Origin: Massospora cicadina
Taxonomy: Eukaryota; Entomophthoromycota; Entomophthoromycetes; Entomophthorales; Entomophthoraceae
Direction: 5' to 3'
Assembly: GCA_022478985.1 (NCBI GenBank)
Contig: JAKSZP010017410.1
Span: 1-64,000 of the forward strand
Length of the DNA: 64,000 nucleotides
Position numbers and translations under genes: made by a program. Of this stretch, positions 34,800-47,250 are shown one piece after another. The stretch's first letter is position 1. Every line of letters begins with the position of its first letter. The notes under the pieces were generated by a model. That model saw only the letters and a list, made by a program, of their open reading frames with translations. It searched no databases and was not told where the DNA came from.

Positions 34800-36095
34800 G
34801 TCACAATTTCCCCAGAGATACTCATGTGGCAAGCATGATGCAACCAGTACATTAACACGCCACACTCCCAGCCACTTTTGTCGGTGGAATTTGGAATCTG
34901 TGTGTATCTGGACATCCAAAAAACGGCCTTATGGGAAAAATTTTGTGAAGATGTACACAAAGTTTTCCTAACCGCGGTGTACATTGCACCTCACTCCATG
35001 TCACACAGTTGGCTGGACCTAGGTTTTGAAAGCAAAAAAGCAGCAGACGAGGCTGCAGCGGTGCACATAGTAGTTGACCTCCCCAAAGGGCAACGGGTCA
35101 TCGAAACTAAATGCACCAGATGGACAAAATCAAACCAAATTTGCCTCACGTTTGACTTTTTGCCTACTACGGTAAAACGTGACATTTTGGAACAACACCT
35201 GAAAGATGGTCTCGCTGTATACGCCGACATACAATCTTTCAAAATGCAACACTTCATGTGATGCCACACCTGTGCACTGGCAAAGCCATTGCAATTCTGA
35301 CCCCAACTGAGGAGATTGCAAAGGACCTAACCCAGATCCTGCACTCCACTTTTATTGATATTGCAGGGCATACCACCCACCCGTTCCAGGTGACCGTGGA
35401 CAGCGCGCCCCCCATTTGCACCCACTGTGACATGTTCAGCCATTGTGCACGCATGCCCCATCAAGGAGGGCGTCACACTCCAAGAGCACCCCTCAGCAGC
35501 CATGGCCAGTGGAGAGGCGCACTACAAACCAACCGCAAGCACCAAGGAGGCTTTCCCGTGGGGAGCACAAGGCTGCTACCTATTGGTAAAGCCTATCTCC
35601 CCGCAGGAGTGGAAGAAGGCCAAGCAGGCCTATAGGGCTGCGGCCAAGGAAGCGGCCAAGGCCACCACCGCTATCCCACACTCACAACGCCAGGAGGACA
35701 TGGAGACCTTTGCGGTGGAAGCAACTTAGGAATCCATCATCCAATTGGATTGGGAAGCCCATGCCAAGTGGGCCACTCAATCTGAGGATCCGATGGGAGA
35801 TTTGATCTCACCCAATCATTGCACCCAAGCTCTGGTTGAAACCAACTTGGGACCTATCCCAACTGAAAATTTTTTTTACCCACTCGACAGTGCACCAAAC
35901 TCATCCGCACCACAAAAAATTCGTCCAACGTTAGGAAAACAAAAAGCAAAGGCCAAAGCCAACATGACTCTTTCTGCAAAAATCAATAAAAAAACCAATA
36001 GTGTTGCTGCTAACACCCGCGCTGCTGTGAAAGCCAGTGGGGACCAAGAAGAGGCTGGTGGGCCTGGGGGCCCACCCCCCACATTTAAGTTGTGA
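34800..36095 (+). pseudogene. L2 ORF1 (nucleic-acid-binding, gag-like)
   Basis: Segments in shifting frames: ICVYLDIQKTALWEKFCEDV near 34900, LTFDFLPTTVKRDILEQHLK near 35150-35210, and HPFQVTVDSAPPICTHC (35378-35430) leading into a zinc knuckle whose last Cys lies in the next frame (CPIKEG). Then comes a long Ala/Lys-rich helix and a C-terminal basic tail ending PTFKL with stop TGA at 36093-36095. ORF1 proteins of LINEs coat the RNA; the knuckle arrangement supports this role. Three frameshifts. Confidence 0.8.
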
Positions 36096-39000
36096 TGGGG
36101 GAAACCTTCACTCTAGGGATGTTGATTATCACCAAACTCAAGGCCTCCCCGTCCCAGGCTAGGAAACTGAGTTTTTACAACACAATTTACCCATGGATAT
36201 CCTGGCCATCCAGGAGTCCCACTGTCCACGAGGTTCTGAGGAAGCTTGGAAAACAATGCTCCTCCCATCCCTATCCTTTTGGTAGAAGCACTGTGGGGTG
36301 CTAATTTGGAAAAATAGTTTTTTCAAATTCACATCCTCAGAAACATTCCTAAATGGCCAAGTGCTCGTTGTCACCTTCTCGTGGGCTGACATAGTGCACG
36401 CAATCGTCAACATCTATGCCCCAAATGGTGCACATGAGCATGGGGAATTTTTTCCATCAGTCAAATCCCTCCCACTACCCCCTGATTCTTTCCTAGTCAG
36501 TGACATGAACTGTTGGCTAACCTCACCAATGGATCGGTGGCCTCCCTCACCTCACGCCCCACAGGGTCACGTAGAACTAAGCATTCTAAGGGCCACCCTT
36601 GGGTTAATGGATGCGCTGCCATGACATGCCCCGCTGCTCAAAAACATGACGTGTCCCCACATCCACAATGGCCAATTAAGGTCCATGACCCGCATCGACC
36701 TTATTCTAACACCGGTGAAATTCCAACCCCACATCTCCCACTTCAAAACAACAAAAATGGAATTCTCCGACCACCAACTGGTCTTGATAACCTACCACCT
36801 ACCGGTCACAGTTGCTAAGGCCCCACATTGGTTCAAAATCCGCCCCCCTGAGCTCGTGTCACCAGGATTTTACACATGGGTGGAAGAGGCAACTTTGGTA
36901 AAAGAGTTTGTAACACTGTTTTGCACGGACTCCATTTCCACATGGGCAACTTTCAAAGAGGACACCATCTGCCACTATTGCCATCTCTCCTCCAAATGCT
37001 CATGAGCCACATCGGCGGTTATCTTGTGCACTCTGGCGGAATTGGCCCACTTGGAGTCCAACATTCCAGCTACAGGATACAGCCCTGCATGGGGCTGGAA
37101 GTGGGCGGAGGAAGCTGCCCACCTCAACGCACTCGAAAGGCAACACAAACATCGGGTTTGTGTCCAATACAGGGAGCTTGCATCACTAAAGGTGACAAGT
37201 GCACCGCATATTTCTTTAAAATTTTTTTTGCACCATGCCAGAGTGTGGCCTGCACACAGGTGCAAAGATCGGATAACTCTATTGTGGACACACCAGCCAA
37301 AGTGGCAATCAAAATGCAAAAATGTTACTCTGAGTTATACCGAGCTGAACCAATTCAGCCAGCCAAAGTGGCAGAATTTCTTGACTGAGCTCATATCCGC
37401 ACCATTTTCTGATACCCAGAAATAATGAATTTAATTACTCCGAACAAATTATGGACAGCCATTCATGGTGCGCCAAACCAAAAATGCCCAGGCCCAGATG
37501 GCATTCCATATGAGTTCTACAAAAATATTTCAAATATATATCCCCATTGCTGCTCGCCTCACTTAACCAAAGCCTGTTGGAAACGAGCCTCCTACCAGGA
37601 GGACATGGCCCTTTACTGTCACACTCTACAATAAAGGGGATAAGCTTAACTTAGCCAACTGGCGCCCCATTTCTCTAACAAACACAGACACCAAAATTTT
37701 AACAAAAATCATGGCTAACCGTTTAGGGACTGTAGCATCTGCCACCATATCCCCAGAACAATTCGGTTTTATTCCCAGAAGTTTGATTTGGGATAACGTG
37801 CACTCCATGGCTAATGCATGTCAGTCCACAGCCTTTGGGGCACTGGTATTCTTGGACCAACAAAAGGCCTATGATAGAGTAAACTGGGAATACCTAAGGG
37901 CCTGCCTCCATCAATTCCGCCTACCCCCCGCTTCATCAACTGGGTGATGCTGCTCACGGAATCTGCAACAATGGCAGTGCATGGCCCAGGCTTCCTAATG
38001 GAAGTAGTCCGCCCTCAAAGGGGCTTGTGACAAGGGGACCCCCTCAGCCCACTCTCATATAACTTCAGCCTTGACCCACTACTGCGAAATGTGAATGCCC
38101 AATTCACTAGGGTCCATGTGCCAGGCCAAGCCCCAGTCAAGATGATGGCATTTGCAGATGACTGCGTGGTGGGGGTGTCTAATGCTAAAGATGCACGCGC
38201 GCTTGAAGCCCTTATCCAGGAATATTCCCGGGTAAGCAACGTGACACTGAACGCCTCCAAAACCGAAATCATCCTCCTTGGTCAATTTCAGAACTGCTGG
38301 GCCCCAGCAATTAGTTCCCAACCCAGCCCATATGCTCGCCCACGCCCACGCCTTACTAACTCAACACACACCACTCCACTGGTGCTCCCCTTTATGCCAC
38401 GTCCTACCATAGGACTAGTGCGCCATCTGGGCATGTGGATGGAGGCAGGCGGATACGCATCAGCAGTAATGGAGTGCCATATACTGGACAACGTGACGAA
38501 GCGAATCGCCTCTCTCAGAGCCCACCCTACTACCCTCACTGGCAGGGTTTAGCCAACTCTATGCTCCTATCCAAAGTCTGGTTCGGAGCCCATGCCATCC
38601 CCTTCTCCTCAAGCTTCTTCAAATCCCTGTATGCCTTGCTGCAAGGATGGCTTTGGTCAGGCTGCCCTCCACCAGTACGGCTAGAGGTCATGTTTGGCCC
38701 TCATCATCAAGGTGGCATGGGCCTGCTTGACTTCAAAGCCCATGCTGCCAAGATCCTGGGCACCTGGATCGCGGCTGTCACCGCTCTTACACTCCCATCC
38801 CAACACTGGTCCCACGCAGCCTGCTCCAACTTCTCCTGAGCCTTGGGCCTCAACAATCCATCAAACCCCCGCTCCCTGATGAAATATCTCGCATCACACA
38901 CATCGGCCACAGGTCCTCACGGGACTAAAACCCATTACAAACGAATCCTACTCTCCATGCAAAGCGCAGAGTGGAGAATTCATATTAGCGGACATACAAC

Positions 39001-39715
39001 CCAAAGAGGCCGCCCCTCTCCTCAGTTCACACAAGAGGTACAGGGGCTACCCATCCATGATGGCGTGATCCCCATCCAGCCCCATGTCCTATCCAGGGTG
39101 GACTACCTGGACATGATGGACATCCCTCATTCCACTGAGACCCAAAAAACTATCTGGAAATACGCACACCATCCTCTGTTGCAGCCTCAAGTCCGCTCCC
39201 ATGTGTGGTGCTGCCTGAGGCAGGTGTATCGTACAGCTGAGCGCTCTAACACTTTACACTCATCCTGTGTCGTGTGTGGCCAGTATGGAACGCTGTTCCA
39301 CCGCCTGGAGAAGTGCCCCACCTCTAAAGTGATATGGCGCGAAGTTCAACGTCTGCTGGGCCAGGATCAAACGCATCCCTTCAGTCTGTCAAGAGATATG
39401 TTTGCTCTATCAATGGCCTCCTCCCTTCCACCCTCCCTACGTGCTCTGGTGGTTGCAATCGCCATGTGGACCATCCACACGATTGTCTTAGATGCCATCA
39501 CAGACTCCATCCCCACCCTCCCAGAAGCTGTCCACAGATTCCGATCTCATTTGATGGACCACTTCCAAGCATGGATGTTTGGATACCTCCCACCGCGTCG
39601 CCAACAGCTAGTCTCCTCCTGGTTCCCAGTCTGGTTCATCAAATCAGACCCCTTCCTCCACACGTGCTCAATAGTGGCTACGGCCCCTTCACACGGCCCC
39701 TTCCCCTCCCCATAA
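36095..39715 (+). pseudogene. L2 ORF2: AP endonuclease, reverse transcriptase, C-terminal zinc domain
   Basis: The start ATG (36095-36097) overlaps the ORF1 stop (TGATG). Endonuclease: DILAIQESHC near 36197-36228 in a shifted frame, and VNIYAP (about 36405). RT: CPGPDGIPYEFYK (37487-37525), FGFIPRSLIWDN (37763-37798), ALVFLDQQKAYDRVNWEYL (37839-37895) and the catalytic MMAFADDCVV (38141-38170). The last 290 codons (38843-39715) are open and contain CVVCGQYGTLFHRLEKC (CX2CX7HX4C, about 39269-39320). The layout fits the L1/Tad-like APE-type LINE groups; clade not assigned. Confidence 0.88.
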
Positions 39716-39882
39716 GTGGCGTTCCCGCTGGCAACAAGAGATAGCATCGCTTCTCTGGGGTGCCTCCCCTGGTACTTAGTTTGTCTTTCCTGATTCATAT
39801 TTGGAAGTGTCCATCCCATGGTCAGCCTTCCCCGCAATAGATTTAAAATTTAAAATTTAAATAGTATTATTGAAGGGGGTAA

Positions 39883-40645
39883 CTTCAGATATCACAATAT
39901 TGGGCCTGATGGGAAGAATATCAACCATTCAATGCCCTCAACTGAATCAATGCCTAGACCTGAGAAGGGGTTAAAGAAGCTACTCAATTACCAAACAGAA
40001 AAATCAGCAGTCAATAAGGCCAAAACTGATACTAATGAAAAGTTTTCTAAATAAATTACAAGCCTAAGATACCCAAGATGAAATCCTGCCTAAACTGAAA
40101 TGAAGGAGAACCAAAAACCCAGGTGAGAAGTACTCAAGGTGGCACTTGAGTCAGTAAATCAAGACAAACTACAAAAGGATAAAATCAAGAATCTTTTATC
40201 CATCAACCTAAGTGATATCAAGTCTCATCCAGCGTTGATATTTAACTTACAATTTGGCCCCACCAAAATTTTTTTCTACAAAGGCATCATATCATCTGTA
40301 ATGCATCGTATGACTAAGAGCCTCACTTCTGGATTACCCCTACATTAACTTTATTGATATTTTTCTTTTGTGGTTTATATTGTTAATTGCGACGTACAAA
40401 AAACCCTAGTATATACTAAAATAAAGTTACGCCATTAATTTTATATCTCGTTTTGGTAATTGACTTCAAAAAGTACATTATGCCATACTTACCATAGGAC
40501 GGATACTCTAGATGATAGGACACAAGTGATGACTTGACACCCTATAAATAAAAATATAATTATCATACATCTTAGACAGCTTCAAGTACAGACTGTTGGG
40601 ATCCTTGGGCATATCACCATTGATCTCAAAAACAGAAGTTCAACA
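39883..40645 (+). repeat. E7 3' LTR with preceding purine tract
   Basis: The purine tract TTGAAGGGGGT (39870-39880) precedes it. The LTR starts CTTCAGATATC (TG mutated) and ends GTTCAACA. Length equals the 5' LTR after removal of the fold-back. Confidence 0.92.
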
Positions 40646-41239
40646 CTTATTATCTCCAGTCAGATGGCCAAACAGAGCGCATTAAACAAGTTTTTAGAAC
40701 AGTAATTTCAATTCTATGCGTTTGTCTCTCAAGATACATGGTCAGCAGACCTCCCTTTGGCACAATTTTCATAAAATTACTCCATTCATTCATCAATGGG
40801 GTGTCTTTTATGTATGCTAATTTGGGATATAGCCTTGATTTCACCATTTTTTCCAAACGTGGAATAATATCTATTTGGCAGATACATTTGCCACCCAAAT
40901 ATGGAAGGTTAACCAACAAGTCCAGGGCCATCTGACTAAATTAAGCAGTGATGCCAAGCGGTTTCATATAAAAAGCAACGTGAGGCACCTAACTATCAAG
41001 AAGGGGCTTTAGTAATGGTGTATACTAAAAGTCTGCACCTCAAGGCACCATGCTGGAAATTAGCTTGCAATAAGGTGGGACCTTTTTTCTTACCAAGGTC
41101 CTAAACAACGCCGTATTCTATCAGAATCTTCCCCTCACTAAAATTCACACCTAATTTTACACTTCCTCACTTTTTCTTGTAAGGGAACAAAACTGGTGGA
41201 GGTTGAGCCCATCATAGTAGAAGAGGGATCAAAATTTGA
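40646..41239 (+). pseudogene. E8: integrase C-terminal half of a chromovirus-like element
   Basis: The frame opens with YYLQSDGQTERI, the classic S-D-G-Q-T-E-R motif around the catalytic Glu. It continues through PPFGTIFIKLLHSFINGVSF and YANLGYSLDF (40745-40860), and ends EPIIVEEGSKFE. The remainder, a chromodomain, resumes at 56639. E8's 5' part is not present left of E7, so the left side was lost or lies elsewhere. Its proteins are a different lineage from E1, E3 and E7. Confidence 0.85.
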
Positions 41240-42229
41240 ATTTTTAATTTTTAATTTTTTAAATCTTTATTTGAAGTAACCAACCAGGGGACGGACAGCA
41301 TCAATACACAAAAAGCATATAAAATTTTAAAGAAAAATGGAACAAACAAAAAAACAAATAAAACCTCCTACCAGGCAGAGAGCGGAGGACCGCTAACCCA
41401 CCATGGCAGAGGGGGAAGAAGGGTTGGGCGGCTCATCTACAGGCTCAGCAACCATATCAGGTAAAGTAGTGTTTTAGAATCAGATCAAGACTGAGAGCAA
41501 TAACGTCAGTGCATCAGCATGGTGGGTGTCAAAGTAGAGGACAAAATTATTTAGATGCTCAATATAAGCCTTGATGATAGCTTTGATTAATTCCGCCACA
41601 TCATGTTAATCCTAAAGGCGAGCATCAGCAAGTAGGAGAAAATCATCATATGTTTCTGGGTGAACATGTGTTTGGGGTATATGCCATTATTTTGGCAACA
41701 TGTGCGGTCAAGTTGAAGGTGGCAACAGCCAATTTGTTGAATTCATCCCACACATTTTCAGGGAAATTAAGGGGAAGTTAACTGTGGTAAGCCTATAATG
41801 GAATACCACAACAGACTTTGTGGCAGCAGTGCGGAGGTGGGGAGAAAGGGGAGGCCACCGCTGCCATGGCCAGTATGTGGTCACTCTGGAAGGGAATAGC
41901 ATTGGGTTTAGAGGCATAACGTCCGGGTGGGATAGGTTTGTCAAAGTCTGAGGAAAAAGCCTCCCAGTTATACCCATCTGAGGCTTTTTTAGCAATAGTG
42001 GTGCCAAACCCAAAAGAGGGAGCCAACATGCATCTTTATTTGCAAATGGGCCAAACAAAGAGATTATTATTTATTCAGGGAAGGTCGACCAGGGGACAAG
42101 CACTTCTGATATAGTGGGGATTATCTAATGAAATTTGAAAAATTAAAAAGACACCCCAGAGGGGTCAAGGCACCTCTTGTTGTCTCCAGGATCACCAAGT
42201 TTAGGACGGTAGAGAAAGGGGTTATACTG

Positions 42230-45200
42230 GATTATTCTTGGATGCAGCATGTGTGAAGGAAAGGATCAACCTTTCAGGAACCATATGGGTTAACCATGTG
42301 TTGATTGTCCTTCTGTTAAAGGGGGTCATGTGTCCAAACAGCCATGCTTGGAAATGTTCCAATGTATGGCAGTGGAAAAAGATTGATGGCTTATTGGATT
42401 TTAGGATGCTCCTGTAAACGACTCCAGTGCTATTGTATGGATCGTCCATAGTGCTATTGCTACTATTTGTTGCCCTGAGGGATAGGTGGATAGGAGAGTT
42501 CATGTTTATAGCGAACATGTTCCTTGCTAGGCTGTATGGTTTTGTACTTTCTTGGCGGAATAGGCGCATGGCCTCTTTCCATACAGCCACTGATGTTGGG
42601 CATTGTTCTAAACGGTGGGCTAGGCTTCCATACTGACCACATATTGTACATGAGGTGTGAGTGGCATTTGACCGTTCTGCTTTGCAGTATACTCTCCTCA
42701 TGCATATCTATACATGTGCTCTTATCCTGGGTTGGAGTAGAGGGTAATGTGTTTATCTCCATACTCTTATTTGAGTCTCCAGGTTGTAGGGTATATCCAT
42801 ATGGTTCAGGTAATCTATACTGGCTATGGTACTCAGATTTCCAAATATTATATTGTCTGTGGCTATCTGGTCATTGATTTCCTGTTTATGAGTTATCCTT
42901 GGGCTTCCTCAGTGACTGGTTTGGCCACTTATGTGGATCCGCCACGTCGCTCTTCTCATGGCTAGTAGTATTCATTTGAAATGTGCAGGAGTGCCGTGTG
43001 TTCCTGCAGCTGTAGGATGTGATGCCAGATACTTGATTAATGTGTTTGGGTGATATGATTTTCTTAATTGGAGTGATCATGCAAAGTTATATCTTGCTGT
43101 TCTGGCCCAATGTGTATCTGAAAGAACTGGGCTAGTCACCTGAGCTATCCAGAATCCTAGTATATGGGTCACTTGATCTACATAATTAGTAAGCCCCCTA
43201 CCTCCATTCCTTTTAGAGCCAAATAGAGTTTTGAGGCGTACAGGGGGGTTGTGGCTGGACCAGAGCCATCCTTGTAATAGGGCGCGAATTTTATTGTAGA
43301 AGGACGGCGAGAAAGCAATTGCATGTACCATGAACCATATGATTGATAGAATCATAGAGTTGGCTACCGTGACCCTTCCTGTTAAACCTGTTTGTTGTCC
43401 ATGTAAGGAGGCAATGTGTTTTTTATTTTGTCTAGGAGTTGATTTTCCATCATGGAGTTGGCGTAACCTCCTGCTTCTAACCATACCCCCAAGTGACGGA
43501 CAGTTCAGCTGTTGTCTTGGTGGTGAAGGGAAGTTTCAGTGGGGTCATTACTGATTTTCACTACCTATGTCTGGTGAAGAGTCTTGATGTTGTATTAGTT
43601 GTTGGACCTGGGTAGATGGCGTCCAATGGGTCTGATATTTTCCCAGGAGTATGATTTTCGTTTTCTCAGTTTTAAGTGATGCGTTGCTTATGGCTGAGTA
43701 GTATTGTATTATCTCAACAATTCTGCAAGCGTCTTGATTTTTGGATATTCCCACCACACAATCATCAGCGAAGGCCATCATTTTGACTGGTGGTTGGCCC
43801 TTGACATTGATTCCCTTAATAAGTGTATTTGTATTCCAGATTAGAGGGTCCAAGCTAAAATTGTAAAGTAGAGGGATTAAGGAGTCTCCTTGTTTGAGTC
43901 CTCTCTGTGGGATGACTGGGTTGGTTAAAAACCTGCTCTCCGCATAGCCATGGTAGCAGACTCTATGAACAACATTATCTATTTTATAAATCTATTTGGG
44001 AGCTTGAATTTTTGAAGGCGGGCTCTGAGATAGGTCCAGTTCAAACTGTCGTATGCCTTCTGTTGTTCTAAGAAGACAAGCGCTCCAGAGGTTTTGGACT
44101 GGCAGACATTTGCAACTGTGTGGATGTTGTCCCATATGGATCTTCTTGGAACAAATCCATATTGTGATGGGGATATCGCGTCAGTTGCATTTTCTCCTAG
44201 TCGTTTGGCCATGAATTTTGTGAAAATATTGGTATCTGTGCTGGTTAGGGAGATTGGGCACCAGTTGGAAAGGTTTAGTATGTCTCCTTTTTTGAATAAA
44301 AAGACAGTGTAAGCTTCTTTGCCTCCAGGTAGGAGGCATGTTTCCATAATACACTTATTCATTGAAGCTAGAAGAATGTTAGATATGTTAGTAAAATATT
44401 TTAGTAAAATTCATAGGGAATCCCATCAGGTCCAGGGCATTTCCCTCTTGGTGCACCACATACTACTTCCCATACTTCCTTATGCAATATTAAGTTGATT
44501 ATAATGTTATTTTGGGCCGCGGTGTCAATATGTACACTTGTGAGGAATTTTTCAATTTTTTCTGGTTTGACCAGTTCAGATTTATACAAGTTCATATAAA
44601 ACCTGTGCACTTCAGTTGCGACTTCTTTAGTGTTTCTGCTATGGATTTGTCCTGTCATTGGACCTATGTGCAAGCTATTGTATTCTTCCAGTCATGGAAT
44701 TGGTGGAAAAAATAGCTTGAGAAAGTCTTTATCTTTTATGTTTTTTTGCTTTATATTGAACTCCAACTCAGTGTTGGTGTTCACAGATCAGGGTGTTTAG
44801 CAAAGTAGAAACCTCCGCCCATCTTTGACCCCATCCAGGGCTGTACCCTGTGTGTGGAACGTTGTTTTCTAGGTGGTTGATTTCTGCCAAGGTGTGCTTA
44901 ATAATGGCTGGAGCTGCCCTGTGTCTTCTAGACGTTGTATGTTTGATTTGTTGGGTTGTTATTTTTTGAAATTTTACAGGTTGTTAATGGGTCCAAACAG
45001 AATAGTGTTTAAAACTCTTGGGTTGAGGATATTTTCTCCATCCAGGATTAGAATTCCGAGTTAGCTAAACTTTCTGGGCGTATTCTGCACCATCTGGGTG
45101 CTTGGGTACTTGGTTCCACCAGTTTGTAGGACACCAAAACTAGCTGATAGTCAGAAAATTCGATTTTTGTAGTTTTAAATTTTTGTATTTGGCGACAGAA

Positions 45201-45829
45201 AATTATTGGTGCAAGTATCAGGTCTATCCGTGACATAGAGAAAAGTGCACCATTGTGTATATGTGGGCGTGTCATGTTTTGTAGCAGAAGTATCCTTTTT
45301 GGTAGCGGATCATATAGTCCCAGGGTGGCCTTTAATACGCGGAGTTTCACTTACCCTTATGGTACCTCCGTTGTGCATGGCCATTGGTCAGTATCTGGGT
45401 TAATCCAGCAGTTCATGTCTCCCATGATAAAAGTAATTGCTGGTAGATTTAGTTGTGTTAGAGCTGTTAGAAATTCTCTTCAGTCAGGTGCACAGCTTGG
45501 TGCATACACACTGGCTATTGTGTGCACTTTAGTGTGCCATGAGAAGGTTATGGCGAGTATGCAGCCATCCAGGAACGAATTTTTATTGATAAATTTAAAG
45601 TTTTGGTTTGCGCATACTATCACCCCACAGTGTTGCAACCAAAACAATATTGTTGGGAGGAGCATTTTTTCCCATGTCTCCTCCTCTCTCTGTGGACAGT
45701 GGGTTTCCTGCACCGCCAGGATATCCACAGGTGGGTTTCATAGGGAGACTCAACTTCTTGGCCTGGGACATTAAGGCCTTGAGTCCCTCTATGTTCAGCA
45801 TCCCTATCTCTACTGAGATGCCCAATGCG
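42230..45829 (-). pseudogene. L4 ORF2: endonuclease, RT, zinc domain
   Basis: Endonuclease MDILAVQETHCPQ (45728-45690) and VYAPSCAP. RT GKCPGPDGIPYEFY (about 44445-44404), QYGFVPRRSIWDNIHT (44166-44119), ALVFLEQQKAYDSLNWTYL (about 44083-44027) and VKMMAFADDCVVGIS (about 43791-43747). C-terminal CTICGQYGSLAHRLEQC (42645-42595). Each matches L2 residue for residue in the core motifs. The 159-codon 3' stretch is open; the rest is frameshifted. Confidence 0.85.
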
Positions 45830-47250
45830 CCTCAGGAGTGGTTAGCAGGGCCCCCCTGACCCTACTCCCTCACTCACATTACCCTCCAATGCACCTCTGC
45901 TGCGGAGAGCATAGCCATGAGTGGGAGTTGGGGGTGTATTCTGCCCCTTTTGTTGCCGCTGTTTTCGCTCCTCTCTTGGCTTTGCTTGGTTTTAATTTAT
46001 CATTGTGGTACACTTGTATGCTCTTATTAGCCACATTATTTTTCTTGCGCATTCCATTGTTGATTTTCCTTACCAATTGGATTATGTTCCACAATTTTGG
46101 GGGGTGCACTGAACCCCAGTTTTGCTGCACTTAATTCAAATTGGGTTCTGCCAAATTCAATCTGTTTGGATTGGGTGTTTGGTTTTCCGCAGGATTTGAT
46201 TGATTCATTGATTCAAATTCATCCATGTCTTCCTGGATCTGTTCCAGCAATATGTATGATTCCACTGAGGCCTTTGCCTTGGCTGCAGCCATCTTGCGAG
46301 CTTGTTTGGCCATTTTTTATTTTTTTATGGAAATTGGGTCAATTAACTTATATTGCCTGTGATCTCCCCAGTTTGATGCTTGTGTTGTATCTGCGATTTT
46401 GGCGTACTCTGAGTTGTCTTCGCCCATTTCCTCCTCACAGAATTCCATTTTTCTCAGGCCTTCTTTTATGGGCAAGCATGAATCTTATGCCCAAAGGCCT
46501 GGCAGTGGTTGCATATGGGGAATTCTCTCCACTGTTGCGTGGAACATCTGGGATTTTTTCCATCAAAGGTGAAGGATGCGATGTGGGGATTTTGTGATAT
46601 CCTCCACTACCTCCTAGTTCATGGAAATAATTGCAATTGCCTTCCCAATGCTAAGGGTCAACATCAGCTGGAATCTTTGCATCTCAAATTGTTTAATTTC
46701 TCTGTAGGCTTCTAAGCCTTCTTGGAGATGTCTTTTGACTACTGTGTGCACTAGCGTGGTTGGAAGGTAATTGAAAATTATGAAGATATATTTTTGGATT
46801 CTGTCCAATGTGTGCATTTGGTCAATACCAAATGCTGTCCATTGGGAAGGTCAAGTACCAATCTGACCTTCGCCACTTCATTCGCTTCTTACACATTTTT
46901 GAACCCAAGGTCTACCCAACCTTTGCAGATAGTATGGGTTAAGTACACCGCGTGTGGGAAAAATTTATGTTGGGCTTTGCCAAACTTTTCCCACATTATC
47001 AGTGTTTCTATGCCCAGAAAAACTCATATCTCATGTTCCACCGATGACAATGGTTGCTAGTGGGATACTTCCATGTAACTGCAGTATTTTACAAAAAATT
47101 TACAAAACCCATGGGGCGCCACCTTGGGTTTTTTATTTTAACTGATGTTTTCGTTTGTACCTGTGAGCTTGGTACCTTTGGGCAGTGCAGGTCCAGGTCC
47201 GTTGCCCTTTACCACGTTTGCCCAACTCTTTGCCATATTACTCATAATCA
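45830..47250 (-). pseudogene. L4 ORF1
   Basis: Minus-strand segments parallel L2 ORF1: YLPTTLVHTVVKRHLQEGLE (46780-46720), then IGKAIAI (about 46640), matching L2's LPTTVKRDILEQHLK and TGKAIAI. A Lys/Ala-rich C-terminal part (MAKQARKMAAAKAKAS, 46313-46266) follows. The junction to ORF2 is decayed and lacks L2's stop/start overlap. Confidence 0.7.

Larger units (their letters stand above)
34585..39858 (+). mobile_element. L2: full-length two-ORF LINE (5.27 kb)
   Basis: A perfect 16-bp target duplication AAATAGTATTATTGAA flanks it (34569-34584 and 39859-39874). The 5' end starts AAACTTTTCTTTC. The 3' end has GTCCATCCCATGGTCAGC (39809-39826) and a tail of repeated ATTTAAA. ORF1 is gag-like with a zinc knuckle; ORF2 has AP endonuclease, RT and a C-terminal CCHC domain, with no RNase H seen. 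Insertion is just before the E7 purine tract. Only a few frameshifts separate it from an intact element, making it one of the younger insertions. Confidence 0.93.
26069..40645 (+). mobile_element. E7: Ty3/gypsy-type element with dUTPase, three inserts
   Basis: The 5' LTR is 26069-27485 and, once the 652-bp fold-back plus one TA is removed, measures 763 bp. The 3' LTR 39883-40645 is also 763 bp. Between them: primer-binding site, gag with CCHC knuckle, protease, dUTPase, RT, RNase H (split by a solo LTR), integrase, LINE L2 and a purine tract. The flanks CCAGA and CTTAT do not match, so the outer junction may have been rearranged. Confidence 0.9.

Noticed and set aside
42427..42965. Plus-strand ORFs of 69-117 codons
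   Set aside because: Shadows of L4 ORF2, whose RT and zinc motifs are on the minus strand.
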